64,000 nt of DNA from Simmondsia chinensis. Taxonomy: Eukaryota; Streptophyta; Magnoliopsida; Caryophyllales; Simmondsiaceae. The stretch spans positions 21,585,036 to 21,649,035 of the forward strand of contig JAGTTD010000012.1 in NCBI GenBank assembly GCA_018398585.1, read 5' to 3'. Shown in pieces: positions 23,082 to 34,395 of this stretch. The first letter of the stretch is position 1. Each line of letters starts with the position of its first letter. Position numbers and translations under genes: made by a program. The notes below the pieces were generated by a model. The model searched no databases. It was not told the DNA's origin and saw nothing but the letters and a program-made list of their open reading frames with translations.

Positions 23082-24950
23082 TATTGGGTGGGTAATTTTA
23101 GTTTCAAAAAATAAATTACATACAATGATAGTATCTGGCATAGTGGAATCATGATTTAAAATTTCCAATTTTAAATACATACAAGTTTTCAACTCTAATT
23201 AGACATAACAATGCATAATATATATGACATACCCATGAAAAACAATTAAATACGAATTTAAAGTTTAAGTCGAGAAATTTCATACCTCATTGTAGACCAC
23301 AAGTGTAAAAATGCTCTAACGGTACCTCCGAGATCTTTTCCGCAATTCCTCTTTAGCATTGAATGTGTGGGCATCGTAAAATCTAGTAATGAATTAGTTT
23401 TAAGAATTAATTGGAAAGGGATTTTCTACCTTTTAATTCTCAAATTAAATTGGATTAAAGCTGAGAGATTAATTAACTAAGCCTTAATGAGTCAGGCTAT
23501 TGCTTATATACGCAGCCAAAAAAAGTCGACTCATTAATTTAAAAAATAAAATAAAATAATAAAAATAGAATTCTTGATAAGTCAAAATGCTAAGATAATT
23601 ATCTAAAACATATAAAAGAACACACGTCCTTATTTCTGCGTCATAGGGTGCCATATGGCACCTTGTGATTCATCCGTGTTGCAAGGTGCAGATCACCCTA
23701 GGAGGGCGCCCCTGCATGTGTCGCACGCTGGTTGACCCATCGGGGGGGGGGGGGGGGGGGACACAGATCGCCCCCCTTTCATGTCACGTGCTGATTGGCC
23801 CGTGTGATTTTCTTTGTTTTTTCCTTTCTTTTATTTTTCTTGTACAAATTCATCTCATGAATTTTTGTGTTTAATAAAAATTAAGTTATTCAACTCTCTT
23901 AAATAAATAATTCATGTCATGAATTCTCTTATTTTGTTTAGGTGCATAATTTAGATGCTTGTGCAGGAACCTTAGGGACAATTTCTTCCTAGCTCCAAAT
24001 GGGTCAAATCAGATTATCATCTCATATAATAATTGATTACCATTTAGTAAAATTTTACTAAATAAGTTTTACTACATTCTAGAATCAAATATATTTACTC
24101 GTTAAATTTTCCTATAATAGTTGACTCACAATTGATCCATCTAACAAATGTCCAAGAAAAAAAATAACTCAAACTACCATTGTTATTCTTTCTCACCATG
24201 CTTTCTTAGTTCCCAACTCATCCTTCTCGAATAATTCACTAATACAGAAAAAAATACTTCTATATTAATTCTAAATGTCAACTTAAGGATTGCTCTGGCC
24301 ACAGTCTCTGGAATCAATTCGAATACTTGCGAATCTACTAAGGAGACATTATTCTAGGTAGATTTCTAGAAAAATATCTCTCCCCGCTACACTTCAAGTA
24401 ATTACCCAATGAGCATAAGATCATGGTTACTCATAATAACCTGATCCTTTTAGAGCATCAAAGCAATTAACATTCCATGCACAAGTCCAGACTATTTTCC
24501 GGATTTAGAGTCATTGTATAAACAATATATATATTGCTCACTTTCGATAGTAGCGTAGATACGAGCAAATCACGTGGTCTATTTAGTGTAACAATCACAC
24601 TGTAATACACCAACATAACATTCTGGATCATCATCCACATAACCAAGACAAGTTATCTAAACATTCCATTATGTTCTTAGAGACAAGTAGCCCAAACTCA
24701 TCATTGAGGACGAATTGTATATAAAACAACATTATCTGTTATTAGTATGTCCGTGGCATGATCTCATTATCAACTAAAACAGATATACCAAATGTCATTT
24801 AAGGACTTAGTCCATCTCATCGTACGTGCTTTGAAAAATAAACATCACATGTATTTAAACTCGAAAACATATAGACAACAATAAACAACTTTTATTCACT
24901 TAATAAAAATATTCACATAAATTGAGTTTCCTAGGACACTAGTTCTAACA
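23082..24950 (-). repeat. copia B 5' LTR
   Basis: 1,869 bp, minus-strand start TGTTAGAACTAGTGTCC at 24950. An uninterrupted G19-20 run at 23741-23760 replaces a short GGGCGG-type stretch found in the 3' LTR. Confidence 0.9.
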
Positions 24951-24955
24951 CTTAA

Positions 24956-25827
24956 TCCTTCCTTCACAATTAGATTCAATATATGATCTGCACAATGAAT
25001 ATGAAAATGTCGACCGTTACATAACAAAGAATCATTTTCATTAAGTTCATCACGTACGTAGTCTTGCATTGAATTGTTACTAGACGCATTGTCCAAAGTC
25101 AAATAGAATATCTTATTTTCAATGTTGTATTCTTTCAACAATCTGGAAACTTTCTCATATAACACAACATCATTGTGTGGTGGGGATACATTACAAAAAT
25201 TCAAGAATTTGTTGTTTAAGTTCCAATCGTTATCAAGATAATGGGCAAGTAGACATTAATACCCTTGAGTTTTGCATGCAGTCCACAGATCACAGGTCAA
25301 ATTTATTCTACCAGGAAGCTTTTGCAAAGTATTCTTTATGCTGTCCTTATGACTCATATGCAGCTTCAAACAATCAGCCTTTGTTGTATTTCAAGATATG
25401 GTTTTAACATTATCGTTTAAATAAACATGAATGTCTCTATTCCCTTCATGCTCCACCCACGAAAATGCATAGCCATGCTAGATTCCAGCCTTAGCTAGTA
25501 ACTTTCTATACACTTCTTGTTTAAATTTCTTTGCATTGACAGTCGATCTATTTTGATCACCAAATGATTGACTTTTGAACTCTGGACAATTTTAATGTGC
25601 CGACTAAGATTAGAAGTTCCATATCTAGATTCAACAACAAATGTTTTGTCGTAGTACTTACATTTTCCTCGCATTTTCCCATCATCAAAATTTTGTCAGC
25701 TAACAATCCTAAAATCATCCCATTCCTTACTGATCATCTTTTGCTTCTTTGATGAATTGAAGCTTACATGATTCTCAGTTTCTTCTTCAGTATGATCATT
25801 AATAACACTTGTATCTTCAGGCTCCAT
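24956..25827 (-). pseudogene. hAT transposase, N-terminal half
   Basis: Likely start codon at 25827. A BED-type zinc finger can be followed: EWDDFRIV near 25720, then CKYYDKTF and LSRHIK (about 25670-25600). The catalytic region holds LTLDNASSNNSM (25110-25075) and HIHCADHILNLIVKEGL (25010-24960), conserved in RICESLEEPER-like hAT transposases. The frame runs straight into the copia B LTR and would resume at 16155. Stops lie at several places between 25600 and 25210. Confidence 0.8.
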
Positions 25828-26271
25828 GACTGCAAATTGAATAATGTAAAAAAACATACTTTAGATAACTCACAGTAAATAAAATACAAATGAAAACTTC
25901 TAATGTACCAACAAATTACAATTGCAATTTAGTAAAAAAAATATTTTAATTCTTTAGATTTCCAATGACTACATAATACATTTCACATTATAATGTGTTT
26001 ATGATTTACAATTACAACGAGTTTCATTTTTTTAATTCAAAATTATCACAATGAGCACATGTCACCAAAATTTAAAATATACAAAACTTAAATTGCAGGT
26101 AAAAGTAAAGAAAATTAACTTATCTCTAATGCTAGCGTAACATTCAATAGGGTGAAAAATGTCGGAATTAGTGAATCATGATCACGGAAAGTGCGCAAGT
26201 GGACTGTTATAGTAAAAGTGTGAAAATGGAGCTATATATATATATATATATATATATATCAAAAAAAACTA
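25828..26271. other. hAT element 5' flank
   Basis: AT-rich, no coding signal. A (TA)n tract lies at 26233-26260. The hAT terminal inverted repeat was not identified. Confidence 0.35.
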
Positions 26272-26735
26272 TGTTGTGACCCAATACTAGTTCTTGAATC
26301 AAACTAAGTAATGTTTTAGGTAATGAAGAGAAAGAGGGAGGAAAGGAAGGAGAGTTAAGGGAGAAATTAGAAGTGAGTAAGAGGGAGAAGTAGAAGAAGA
26401 GAGTTAGAGAGAGAGAGAGAAATTCAATGAAAATTCTTTATTGATCATTTAAAAGTTGCTTCATACAAGTTAATACACCCTTTAATATAGGCATGATAAA
26501 TGAGGGAAGAAGGAAAACATTAAAGAAAAGAAGTAAAAAAAACTGATCTAACCGCAAACAGTTTGCCGTGCCTATCCAACGGCTAAAAAAATGATTTTTC
26601 CCGCCACAAATTCAATTAAAAAGTTAGTTAATTATTTTAACATCCAAATTCAATTTTTTTTTTTTTGGGAAAGTTAGATAGGTTAAGATGCTAATTTTAA
26701 TAATTGAAGCTCAATTTAATAAATTTGAACTAACA
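26272..26735 (-). repeat. gypsy LTR (minus-strand element)
   Basis: Bounded by TGTTGTGACCC on the plus strand and GAACTAACA at the other end, i.e. TG..CA ends of 464 bp. It lies just downstream (minus sense) of a chromodomain remnant. A (GA)n tract and a polypyrimidine leader-like stretch are present. No polypurine tract is obvious, so the boundary at 26735 is tentative. Confidence 0.5.
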
Positions 26736-26795
26736 GCTAAGAGAATTAAACCAAAACTTGACTTTGCAAAAAAAAAAAAAAAAAAAAAAAGTAAT

Positions 26796-27046
26796 TCTTA
26801 TCTCAAGGACTAAAGGTAGGAAATTGACTTTGCAAAGAAGTAAAATCTTCCCAAGTTGACTCCTCTTGACTTATATTGATCCATTTAACCAAAACTTGGG
26901 GTATGGCTCGATTATCCTGATTTACCAATCTTCGATCTAGTAATGCCTCCAGTTCAACCAATATTTCTCCATATTTATTAGATATTGGAGGGTCATATGA
27001 AGCTCTAATTACAGCTCCAATACGAGGCTTAAGCTGAGATACACAA
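26796..27046 (-). pseudogene. Ty3/gypsy chromovirus: C-terminal chromodomain remnant
   Basis: The minus strand reads AIPQVLVKWINISQEESTWE (about 26940-26880) followed by LQSQFP, the conserved second half of the chromodomain at the integrase C-terminus of chromoviruses. Upstream sequence stops abruptly at about 27050, where a plus-strand gypsy begins. Confidence 0.7.
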
Positions 27047-27062
27047 AAAAAGGGGTGTATGA

Positions 27063-28604
27063 AGCAATTATTTTGCAGCTTGTGGCAAGGAAAATTGCGT
27101 GGCCGATGCTTTATCCCGTGCTAGTGGCGCCGAGGTGCTTTCAATGGCGGTATCAGTTATTTCATCCGATTTCCTGGCTCAATTCCACTAATCATGGCAT
27201 ACCGACCCATTCCTAGCTCAAATTATTTGCAATAAGGAGGAGGACCCGCTTTCACAGCCCAAGTTTTCATGGCAAGGCTTACATCTTCATCGAAAGGGTC
27301 GGTTAGTGGTGGGCCAAGACAGAAATTTGCGTTAGTCGATACTATTGTGGCTTCATGACTCCACAATTGGAGGACACTCGGGCATAGAAGCTACGTACCA
27401 TTGTGTTCGCACTCTTTTGTTTTGGAAGGGTTTGAAGGATGATATCTATGATTACATATGGCAATGCTTAATATTTCAACAACGCAACAAGTACTAGGCT
27501 ATTACATCCCTGAGGTTACTCCAACTGCTGCCTGTACCCGACATAGTTTGGAGTACCGTATCACTCGATTTCATCAAGGAGCTTCCCTCCTCGATGGATC
27601 ATTCAATGATATTAGTGTTCGTCGACCATCTGATTAAGTACGCACATTTTTTGGCGCTTAGTAATCCTTATTCAGCATCCTCTGTAGCCCAGCTCCATCT
27701 CGACCATATTTTTCGACTACACGGTATGCCCGATACCTTGATTAGTGACAGTGATCCCATTTTTTTGAGCATGTTGTTGCAAGAGTTGTTTGCTCGCATC
27801 GGGACACAGCCCAACCTTTCTTCCTCATATCACCCTCAATCTGATAGGTAGACTGAGGTGCTTAATCGCTGCCCGAGATGTACTGGCGCTATATGGCTAG
27901 AGAATGCCCTCGGAAGTGGAGTAGGTGGCTACCGCTTGCAAAATGGTGGTACAATACCACCTTCCACACCGCCGCTCAGGCCACACCTTATGTGGTGTTG
28001 TATGGGCAATCGCACCCTATTTACCGAGTGAATCTTCAATCGAGGCCGTGGATCGTAGCCTTCGGGCCGGAGAGGACACTAGTACTTTGTTGTGGTTTCA
28101 TTTGCATTGACCCGCAATCACTTGAAGCAACACGCCATTCTCATCGCACTAACAGTGAGTTTGCAGTAGGAGACTATGTGTGGCTAAAGCTTTAGCCTTA
28201 TCGTTGGCACAATGTGGAATATCGGGCTTTCCACAAGCTCTACCCCTACTATTATGGATCATTCAAGGTCCTAAATCGAGTTGGAACCGTGGCTTACAAA
28301 CGCGATCTTGCTTCTCATGCTCACAAACATCACACTATCCACGTATCATTGTTAAAGCGATTTTTTGATCCCCACCCACAGCATGCCGCTTCCCGACGTA
28401 TGGCCGCTATTCGCCCCACCACCTCGGCCATTTAGTGTCTAGATTGCCGCCTTGTAAAGCGGCACCGCATCGTGGCTACTCAGATTCAAGTGCAGTGGGT
28501 TGAAAGTCCTCCCAAAGAGGCCACATGGGAGTTCCTTTATGATTTTCAACACCGATTCCCTGATTTTGACCCTTAGGGTCAAGGGTCAACTTGAGAGGGT
28601 GGCA
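27063..28604 (+). pseudogene. Ty3/gypsy chromovirus: RNase H end, integrase and chromodomain
   Basis: Plus-strand remains in order: CVADALSR (27095, RNase H end), the integrase zinc region with GGHSGIEATYHCVR (27370), the core with VSLDFIKELP (27560) and VFVDHLIKYAHF, LISDSDPIF (27740), SSYHPQSDR (27822), then FAVGDYVWLKL (28160) and a chromodomain-like VQWVESPPKEATWEF (28490). Frame breaks at about 27850, 28070 and 28195 inactivate it. The polypurine-like TTGAGAGGGTGG at 28591-28602 closes the internal region. The 5' part is missing. Confidence 0.8.
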
Positions 28605-28935
28605 TGGATACAATCGTAGGCTCCGATTCTGTAGCAGATGCCATGTCATTGTGTGGCACATCAGCTAACCGAGACCCACCAGCATGTCAGCTCATTTGAT
28701 TAGGGGAGTATTAGTGGGTCTTATGATAGTTAAGTAAGTTTCAGGTCCAATTCATCTAGTACAAATAAGGATCTAGTGTGAGGAGAGAGAATATGATTAT
28801 GCTTGTATTGAGTCTTCTCTCTCTCTCTCTCTCTAACCCATCTAGCCCCCTCTCTTGCTTGCTTCTAGTACTCTTCCTCTATCTTAACCCTAAAGTATTT
28901 AGTATACTTCCTATACTCGTGATTACGATACATAT
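28605..28935 (+). repeat. gypsy 3' LTR (approximate)
   Basis: Begins TGGATACAATCG after the polypurine tract. It contains a (CT)n tract at 28800-28833. The right boundary is uncertain, between 28935 and 29034. Confidence 0.45.
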
Positions 28936-29034
28936 AGTGAAATATACAGTGCAGTTTTGCTATTATCTTGTTCTTTTTTTTATTGGATTGGATTTGACTT
29001 ACTGATTGGTGTGAGTTGAAGTGAGTCATAACAT

Positions 29035-29458
29035 AATTTGATATAAACATTATTTCCTAATTATAATATTTATCATAGCGTGAATTAGTAAACATGTTTT
29101 AAATATAAAATATCAGTCAGGAATAAAAATCAAATGGAACCAAAAATTAATTTTGCAATAGGATTTGGAGCTGATTGATCTTTCTTCATCCGGTTTTTGT
29201 CTTATATTATTGCCTCTAGCGATCTAAGATCCCGCCAAGTTCATTTTGAATCCATTTCGAACCGATGAATACCTTCGAACATTATTGAATCACTCGGAAT
29301 GATGACTTCCCCTATTTTGAAAGGCAAGTCATTTTTTCCCATTTGAGGGAAAAAATTTTCTGTCGTAAAACCTTTTCCCTAAGTAAAACGCGCCACAAAT
29401 AGCGGAAAATGAGAATACCACTTTCTAAATTGTGGTTTTATCCCAAACAAAAAGAGCC
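29035..29458. mobile_element. Truncated copy of the Harbinger-like element
   Basis: Collinear with 4595-4967: the tract around AAATATAAAATA and the ending CAAACAAAAAGAGCC followed by TAA. The left part is replaced by the gypsy remnant. Confidence 0.55.
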
Positions 29459-29505
29459 TAAATAACTTAAAATTGTTAAAAACAAGTACCCAACTTCCCT
29501 AACAG

Positions 29506-29793
29506 GTTGTTTAGTTGGTGGGAATGAGGGGGTGGGAGTGGGAATGGGCAGTCCACTCCCCGTTTTAGGGTGTTTGGTATGCAGGAGTGGGGTTGAAAGG
29601 GGGACGAAAGTTGGAATGGGTGGGAATAACTTTCATTCCCACATTTTCATACCTGGAGGGCTTGGGTTGGAAATGTGTGAATGGTACTGAAAAATATTTT
29701 TAGGTCCCACATTTTTTTTTACTAGTTTAATTTCAATATAACTTTTGTTTTATTTAATTATCTGCAAATAATAATTGTAAATAATTTTTTAAG

Positions 29794-29830
<37 letters not shown>

Positions 29831-29981
29831 GTTATTATATTTTCTATAATAATAATAAAAATAATAATATTATTATTATAAAAATACTATTATTATAACA
29901 ATACTAATAGTAATAATATTATTATTATTGTTATTGTTATTGTTATTATTAATATTATAACACTAATAACAAAAATAATGC

Positions 29982-30026
<45 letters not shown>

Positions 30027-30215
30027 AGAAATTCCAATGGAGAGTATTTTGATAAACTATTTCATTTAAACCCACTCCCACCTGTGCATGCCAAACATGA
30101 GAATGACTATTTCAGCCTCATTCTTATCTCCATTTCATCGTATACCAAATGAAGGTATGGCAATGATTGGTCTATTCCCATTCCCAAAAAATCATTCTTA
30201 TTCCCTCATTCTTAA
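29506..30215. mobile_element. GGGAATG-type MITE, copy 1
   Basis: Starts AGGTTGTTTAGTTGGTGGG; both halves carry inverted GTGGGAATG/CATTCCCAC motifs, and the core is a diverged (ATT)n/(TAT)n tract at 29793-30023. The right terminus is missing. Low-complexity frames through the core are not genes. Confidence 0.55.
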
Positions 30216-30437
30216 TTCATCGTCATACTCAGCTTCTGCAGGAGTGAGGGATTGAGCGCTAGTTTGTTGGCTTTGCTTTGTTTTCTTTGATTGGTCATGT
30301 TGACCGTTGATTCTTTTGCTCTATTTGAGTCATTCTTTGATTCTTTGATGTAGGCCTCATTGGCCATGACTTGGAGTATGCCTCTCGTAGACTTGTACAT
30401 ATATTCTTCTCATATATTGATTAATCACTGATTTACC
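30216..30437. other. Unassigned spacer
   Basis: A 222-bp stretch between two MITE copies, including a 62-codon minus-strand frame without recognisable features. Confidence 0.3.
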
Positions 30438-30661
30438 AAAAAGGGTGGGAGTAGGAACGTGCAGTCCGTTCTCACTTTTTGGCTATTGGGTAAATGAGAG
30501 CGGGAATGAAAGATGTGGGAGTGGCAATGAGTGGGAATGAAATGCATTCTCACTCCCACATTTTCATACCCAGGGGGCATAGACTTAAAAATGTGGGAAT
30601 GAGAATAATTTTTTTTTGTTTTACGTAATTACCCTAAAAAATAAATCTAAACAAGTTTTTC

Positions 30662-30663
<2 letters not shown>

Positions 30664-30746
<83 letters not shown>
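30664..30746. repeat. (ATT)n microsatellite
   Basis: About 27 perfect ATT units directly left of the LTR array. The core continues right of the array at 39340-39405. Confidence 0.95.
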
Positions 30747-30747
<1 letters not shown>

Positions 30748-31745
30748 GCAGCGCGTGAATGGACAAGTATGGGTACGGGAAGGTTCAACAGCCTTCCCTC
30801 TGTATTTTATTAAGAAAATAACAAAATTACAAATAGGAGTAGAAAACTCGCTTGCTCACACCCTGAGGAGTCAAGAAATCACCACAATAACGATTCTAAA
30901 TTAAAAAAAGCCTCTAACCCGTTGATCGTGCCAAACGATGCAGGATTAAAAAGGATCGGTTAAAACTCGTTGATTCAGTGAATACCCAAGCAATAACCCA
31001 AAGAGCTAAAAGGATAGGCTCGATTTCACAACCCGAGAAAAAGAGAAACAAGGTCTCGATTTCTCACATCCCAAGAAAACGAGAAGCAAGGGCTCGATTT
31101 CTCACATCCCGAGAAAAGGAGATTCACAAAATAATTCTAATTTTTGGAAAATAATCTCTCCCTCTAAACCTAGCCTAACCTCCCTTTTGTAAAGGAGAAA
31201 CCTTTGAATTTTAAATTTTTAATTTTAAATTTTAAATCAAATCAGATATAAAATCAATTCAAATTTAAATTTAAAATCAAATCAAATAAAAAAAGAAAGA
31301 AATTTAAAATTAAATTGGAAGAAGTCAGTTAAAAACAGAAAGAAATTAAAGTAAATTGGAATTTGAATTCAAATTCCCGGTTATCCCGCCTTGACCTGTT
31401 TGACTCGCCAAAGGCTATTTAGCGGCTGCATCATTCTCTCCGGCTTGGAGAGAATTCGCTCGCGAATTCTTCAAGGGATCTCCAGGGTTGATCTCTACGG
31501 TCACGAACATATCTGACGGTGGCGTACCTCGGTAGCCCACGGGCCATCTCAGAAGACATTCTGAGCTCTGATACCAATTGATGCAGCTCGTGAATTGACA
31601 AATAGGGGTACGGAAAGGTTCAACGGCCTTCCCTTTTTATTTTATTAAGAAAACAACAAAATTACAAAGAGGATAGAAAACTCGCTCGCTCACAACCCGA
31701 GGAGTCAAGAAATCACCACAATAACGATTCTAAATTATCAAAAGC

Positions 31746-34395
31746 CTCTATGTCACGACCATTGCCGTGACGTGTCCTGCATAGCAGCTAAAAGCACGTC
31801 ATAAGCTTGCCATCACATGATAGAGCCAATGCCATCATCGGTAGCGTCAAAAGGGCCCGAGTCTGCGTCCGTCTTAGCTCCGGTGATCCAAGTCAAGCAC
31901 ACGCATCATCTAGAAAGCTCTAGAAGGTTCTCTAACCATTTTCCCGCTTGTCTTTTGAATTCAAATCACTTTCCTGCCTTTTACTTAATTAGTTATTTCC
32001 CGCCTAAATGGTTGTTCTAGAATATTATAGAGTGGTTCCCTAGCTTTCTCTATAAATAGAAGGCATTAGCTATTGTAATAATCATCAATTGAAAACAAAT
32101 CAATCAAAATGTGAAAGTTAATCTTTCCATCTCATCTCAAGTGTTCTTTCTATTTCTTTCTCTCACCTAAACCCTAATCCTTTTTTCATCTAAAATCTAC
32201 CTCAACTTCTGTCTCTCATCTCAAACTCTCCAAACTCTATCTTTCTCAATCAATTCATCAATTCATGTTCCAAGTCCTATTCGAAATGGAGTCACAAATC
32301 CAAGGAACATGACAAGTGGTATCAGTGCCAGGTTCGATTGGAGGCTCGTTATAAAAAAAAAATTCGCTGCAAAGAGAAAATTCGGAACCGAGCTCAAAGG
32401 AGAAATCACCAGGTCGGTCTGTGCGACCAGTGACAGTGCAGACAAGGAACCAGCGAGCTAGTGGCTGGAACGCAGCACTGCGCAGCAATCTGACAGTTCC
32501 CAGACCTTGGTTCTAGGCCGAGATCCCCAGCGATTGAGCCGATTGAGGTTGAGCAAGGTCCAAAAGCAACTCTGATTGATCCGATCAGGTCTAGAGCTGC
32601 ATTATACGATCAGGCATTGCTGTGTGCTGCTGAATTAGATCAGCTATGATCTGATCTGATTTAAAAAAAAAAAAAAAAAAAAAAACTGCGTGTTAAATTG
32701 TGTTGAAGCAAATTGTGATGATTAACTAGGTTCGCTTGATGAGATGGCCACACTCTTTGTTAAGGTTTCTGAGACTCTCTACCCTATCATCAAAGATGCT
32801 CTCCCCCGAGTCTTCTCTCCCAACGGTTGTAGTACAAACATCAACTACCCTTGTGACTTCCCTAAGAGTTGAAGTCCAAGTGACTTACACCTCAAGGAAG
32901 GATGCTGAAAATGCTCGTAAGTGCTTGCATGGGAAGGACCTCTACAACTATTGTTGTAGGATGGACAAAGAAGGCATAGCCAACGGACAAGCCGGTGCAA
33001 CCGAGTGCTCATTCAAGAAGAAAAAGGATGAGGACCGCAATGAGTTCAACTCTATCCTTAGGAACATGATAGCAACCGTGGACTCCTTGTTCAAAAAATT
33101 AAAGAAAAATGAACTCGAAGACACCGGAGGAAACTACGTGCAGCTTGAGGATGACCTTGATGTTGACGTAGATATAATAACCGTGGAGGAGGCGGTGGCA
33201 ATTGGTGAGAATGGCAAAGAGGACATGAACTTCGGTGTAGAGACTGAGGCAGCAAAGCAAGGGAGTGACAATCCCCAGCCAGACCTTAGCACTGCCACGG
33301 CCATGCCAAAATGCGCACAAGGCACCGAGGTTGAAGCCATGCCAAGTGACCAGTAGCAACATGGTGATCTAAAGCATAAGGAACCCTGGCTGTACGCAGC
33401 TAAGGATGCGCAGCCGCAACGAACAAAGGAAAAACTGTGTCAAGCTCACCATCATAAGCCTAAGATCGCACGGCATGACACCAAGAGGAACAGGGTCAAG
33501 GCAAGGGTATGGGAGCAATTTCCTCGGACCAAAATTGGCATAGGAAGTGCCACTCGTATGAACCTACCTCCTTTTCATTTGTTTGTAAGGCAAGGGATTG
33601 GGTAGGAAACTCTTAGTATACTTAAGTACTTACTAGATAATATGATGTAATAAATAAAAATCTAAGTACTTAGTATCCTATTAGTAGTACATGTATTAGG
33701 ATGAATATATTGTAATAGTTAGAAGTTAATAACGTCCTTAAGGACAAGAACAAACTGAAGGGGAAGGGAATGTCACGACCCTTGCCGTGACATGTCCTAC
33801 GCAGCAGCTAGAAGCACGTCATGAGCTTGCCATCACCCGATAGAGCCAATGCCATCATCGGTAGCGTCAAAAGGGCCCGAGTCCGCGTCCTTCTCAGCTC
33901 CGGTGATCCAAGTCAAGCACACCCATCATTTAGAAAGCTCTAGAAGATTCTCTAACTATTTTTCCCGCTTGTTCTTTAGAATTCAAATCACCTTCCCTCC
34001 TTTTACTTAATTATTTCCCGCCAATATTTGAATAATTTCCTTTTCCTGTCAATATTTAAATAGGTAGTTATTTCCTACCTAAATGGTTGTTCTAGAATAT
34101 TCTAGAGTAGTTCCCTGGCTTTCTCTATAAATAGAAGGCCTTAGCTATTGTAATAATCATCAATCGAAAACAAATCAATCAAAATGTAAAAGTTAATCTT
34201 TCCATCTCATCTTAAGTGTTCTTTCTATTTCTTTCTCTCACCTAAACCCTAATTCTTTTCTCATCTAAAATCTACCTCAACTTTTGTCTCTCATCTCAAA
34301 CTCTCCAAACTCTATCTTTCTCAACTCAATTCATCAATTCACATTCCAAGTCCTATCTAAAATGGAGCCACGAATCCAAGGAACGCGATACTCTA
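31746..34395 (+). mobile_element. Small non-autonomous LTR retrotransposon nested in array LTR 2
   Basis: LTRs 31751-32314 (564 bp) and 33771-34390 (620 bp), both starting TGTCACGACC; the first ends in CATGACA. The duplication CTCTA flanks it (31746-31750 and 34391-34395). The primer binding site TGGTATCAGTGCCAGG (32317-32332) matches initiator methionine tRNA, and the polypurine tract GAAGGGGAAGGGAA is at 33757-33770. The 1.46-kb interior has no protease, integrase or RT. Confidence 0.9.
32736..33356 (+). CDS. ORF of the small LTR retrotransposon; possible captured RRM segment
   Basis: A 206-codon open frame, the only substantial one in this element. Residues about 52-77 read RKDAENARKCLHGKDLYNYCC, resembling the second half of an RNA recognition motif of the polypyrimidine-tract-binding (PTB) type, with the A..AR..L.G...Y..CC pattern. 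The matching first half (TLYPIIKDALPRVFSPNG) is found in another frame from 32744 and is separated by a frameshift near 32825. The rest of the protein is a lysine-rich then an acidic, low-complexity tail without recognised domains. Whether it is translated is unknown; it could be a decayed host-gene fragment or a divergent gag. Confidence 0.5.
   Translation: MMRWPHSLLRFLRLSTLSSKMLSPESSLPTVVVQTSTTLVTSLRVEVQVTYTSRKDAENARKCLHGKDLYNYCCRMDKEGIANGQAGATECSFKKKKDEDRNEFNSILRNMIATVDSLFKKLKKNELEDTGGNYVQLEDDLDVDVDIITVEEAVAIGENGKEDMNFGVETEAAKQGSDNPQPDLSTATAMPKCAQGTEVEAMPSDQ

Larger units (their letters stand above)
16151..24955 (-). mobile_element. copia B: nearly complete Ty1/copia retrotransposon
   Basis: The element 16156-24950 has two LTRs (16156-17906 and 23082-24950), a primer binding site, a polypurine tract and gag-pol in copia order, all on the minus strand. 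The 5-bp duplication CTTAA flanks it (16151-16155 and 24951-24955). It cuts a hAT transposase gene between codons for KEGL and SVVGE. Multiple stops mean it is inactive, but its structure is the best reference in the window for copia A. Confidence 0.9.

Noticed and set aside
29893..30081. Poly-asparagine frame
   Set aside because: Translation of the diverged ATT core of the MITE.
30616..30813. Poly-tyrosine frame
   Set aside because: Translation of the (ATT)n microsatellite.
33099..33362. Minus-strand frames opposite the small retrotransposon ORF
   Set aside because: Shadows of the 32736-33356 frame, with composition set by it.
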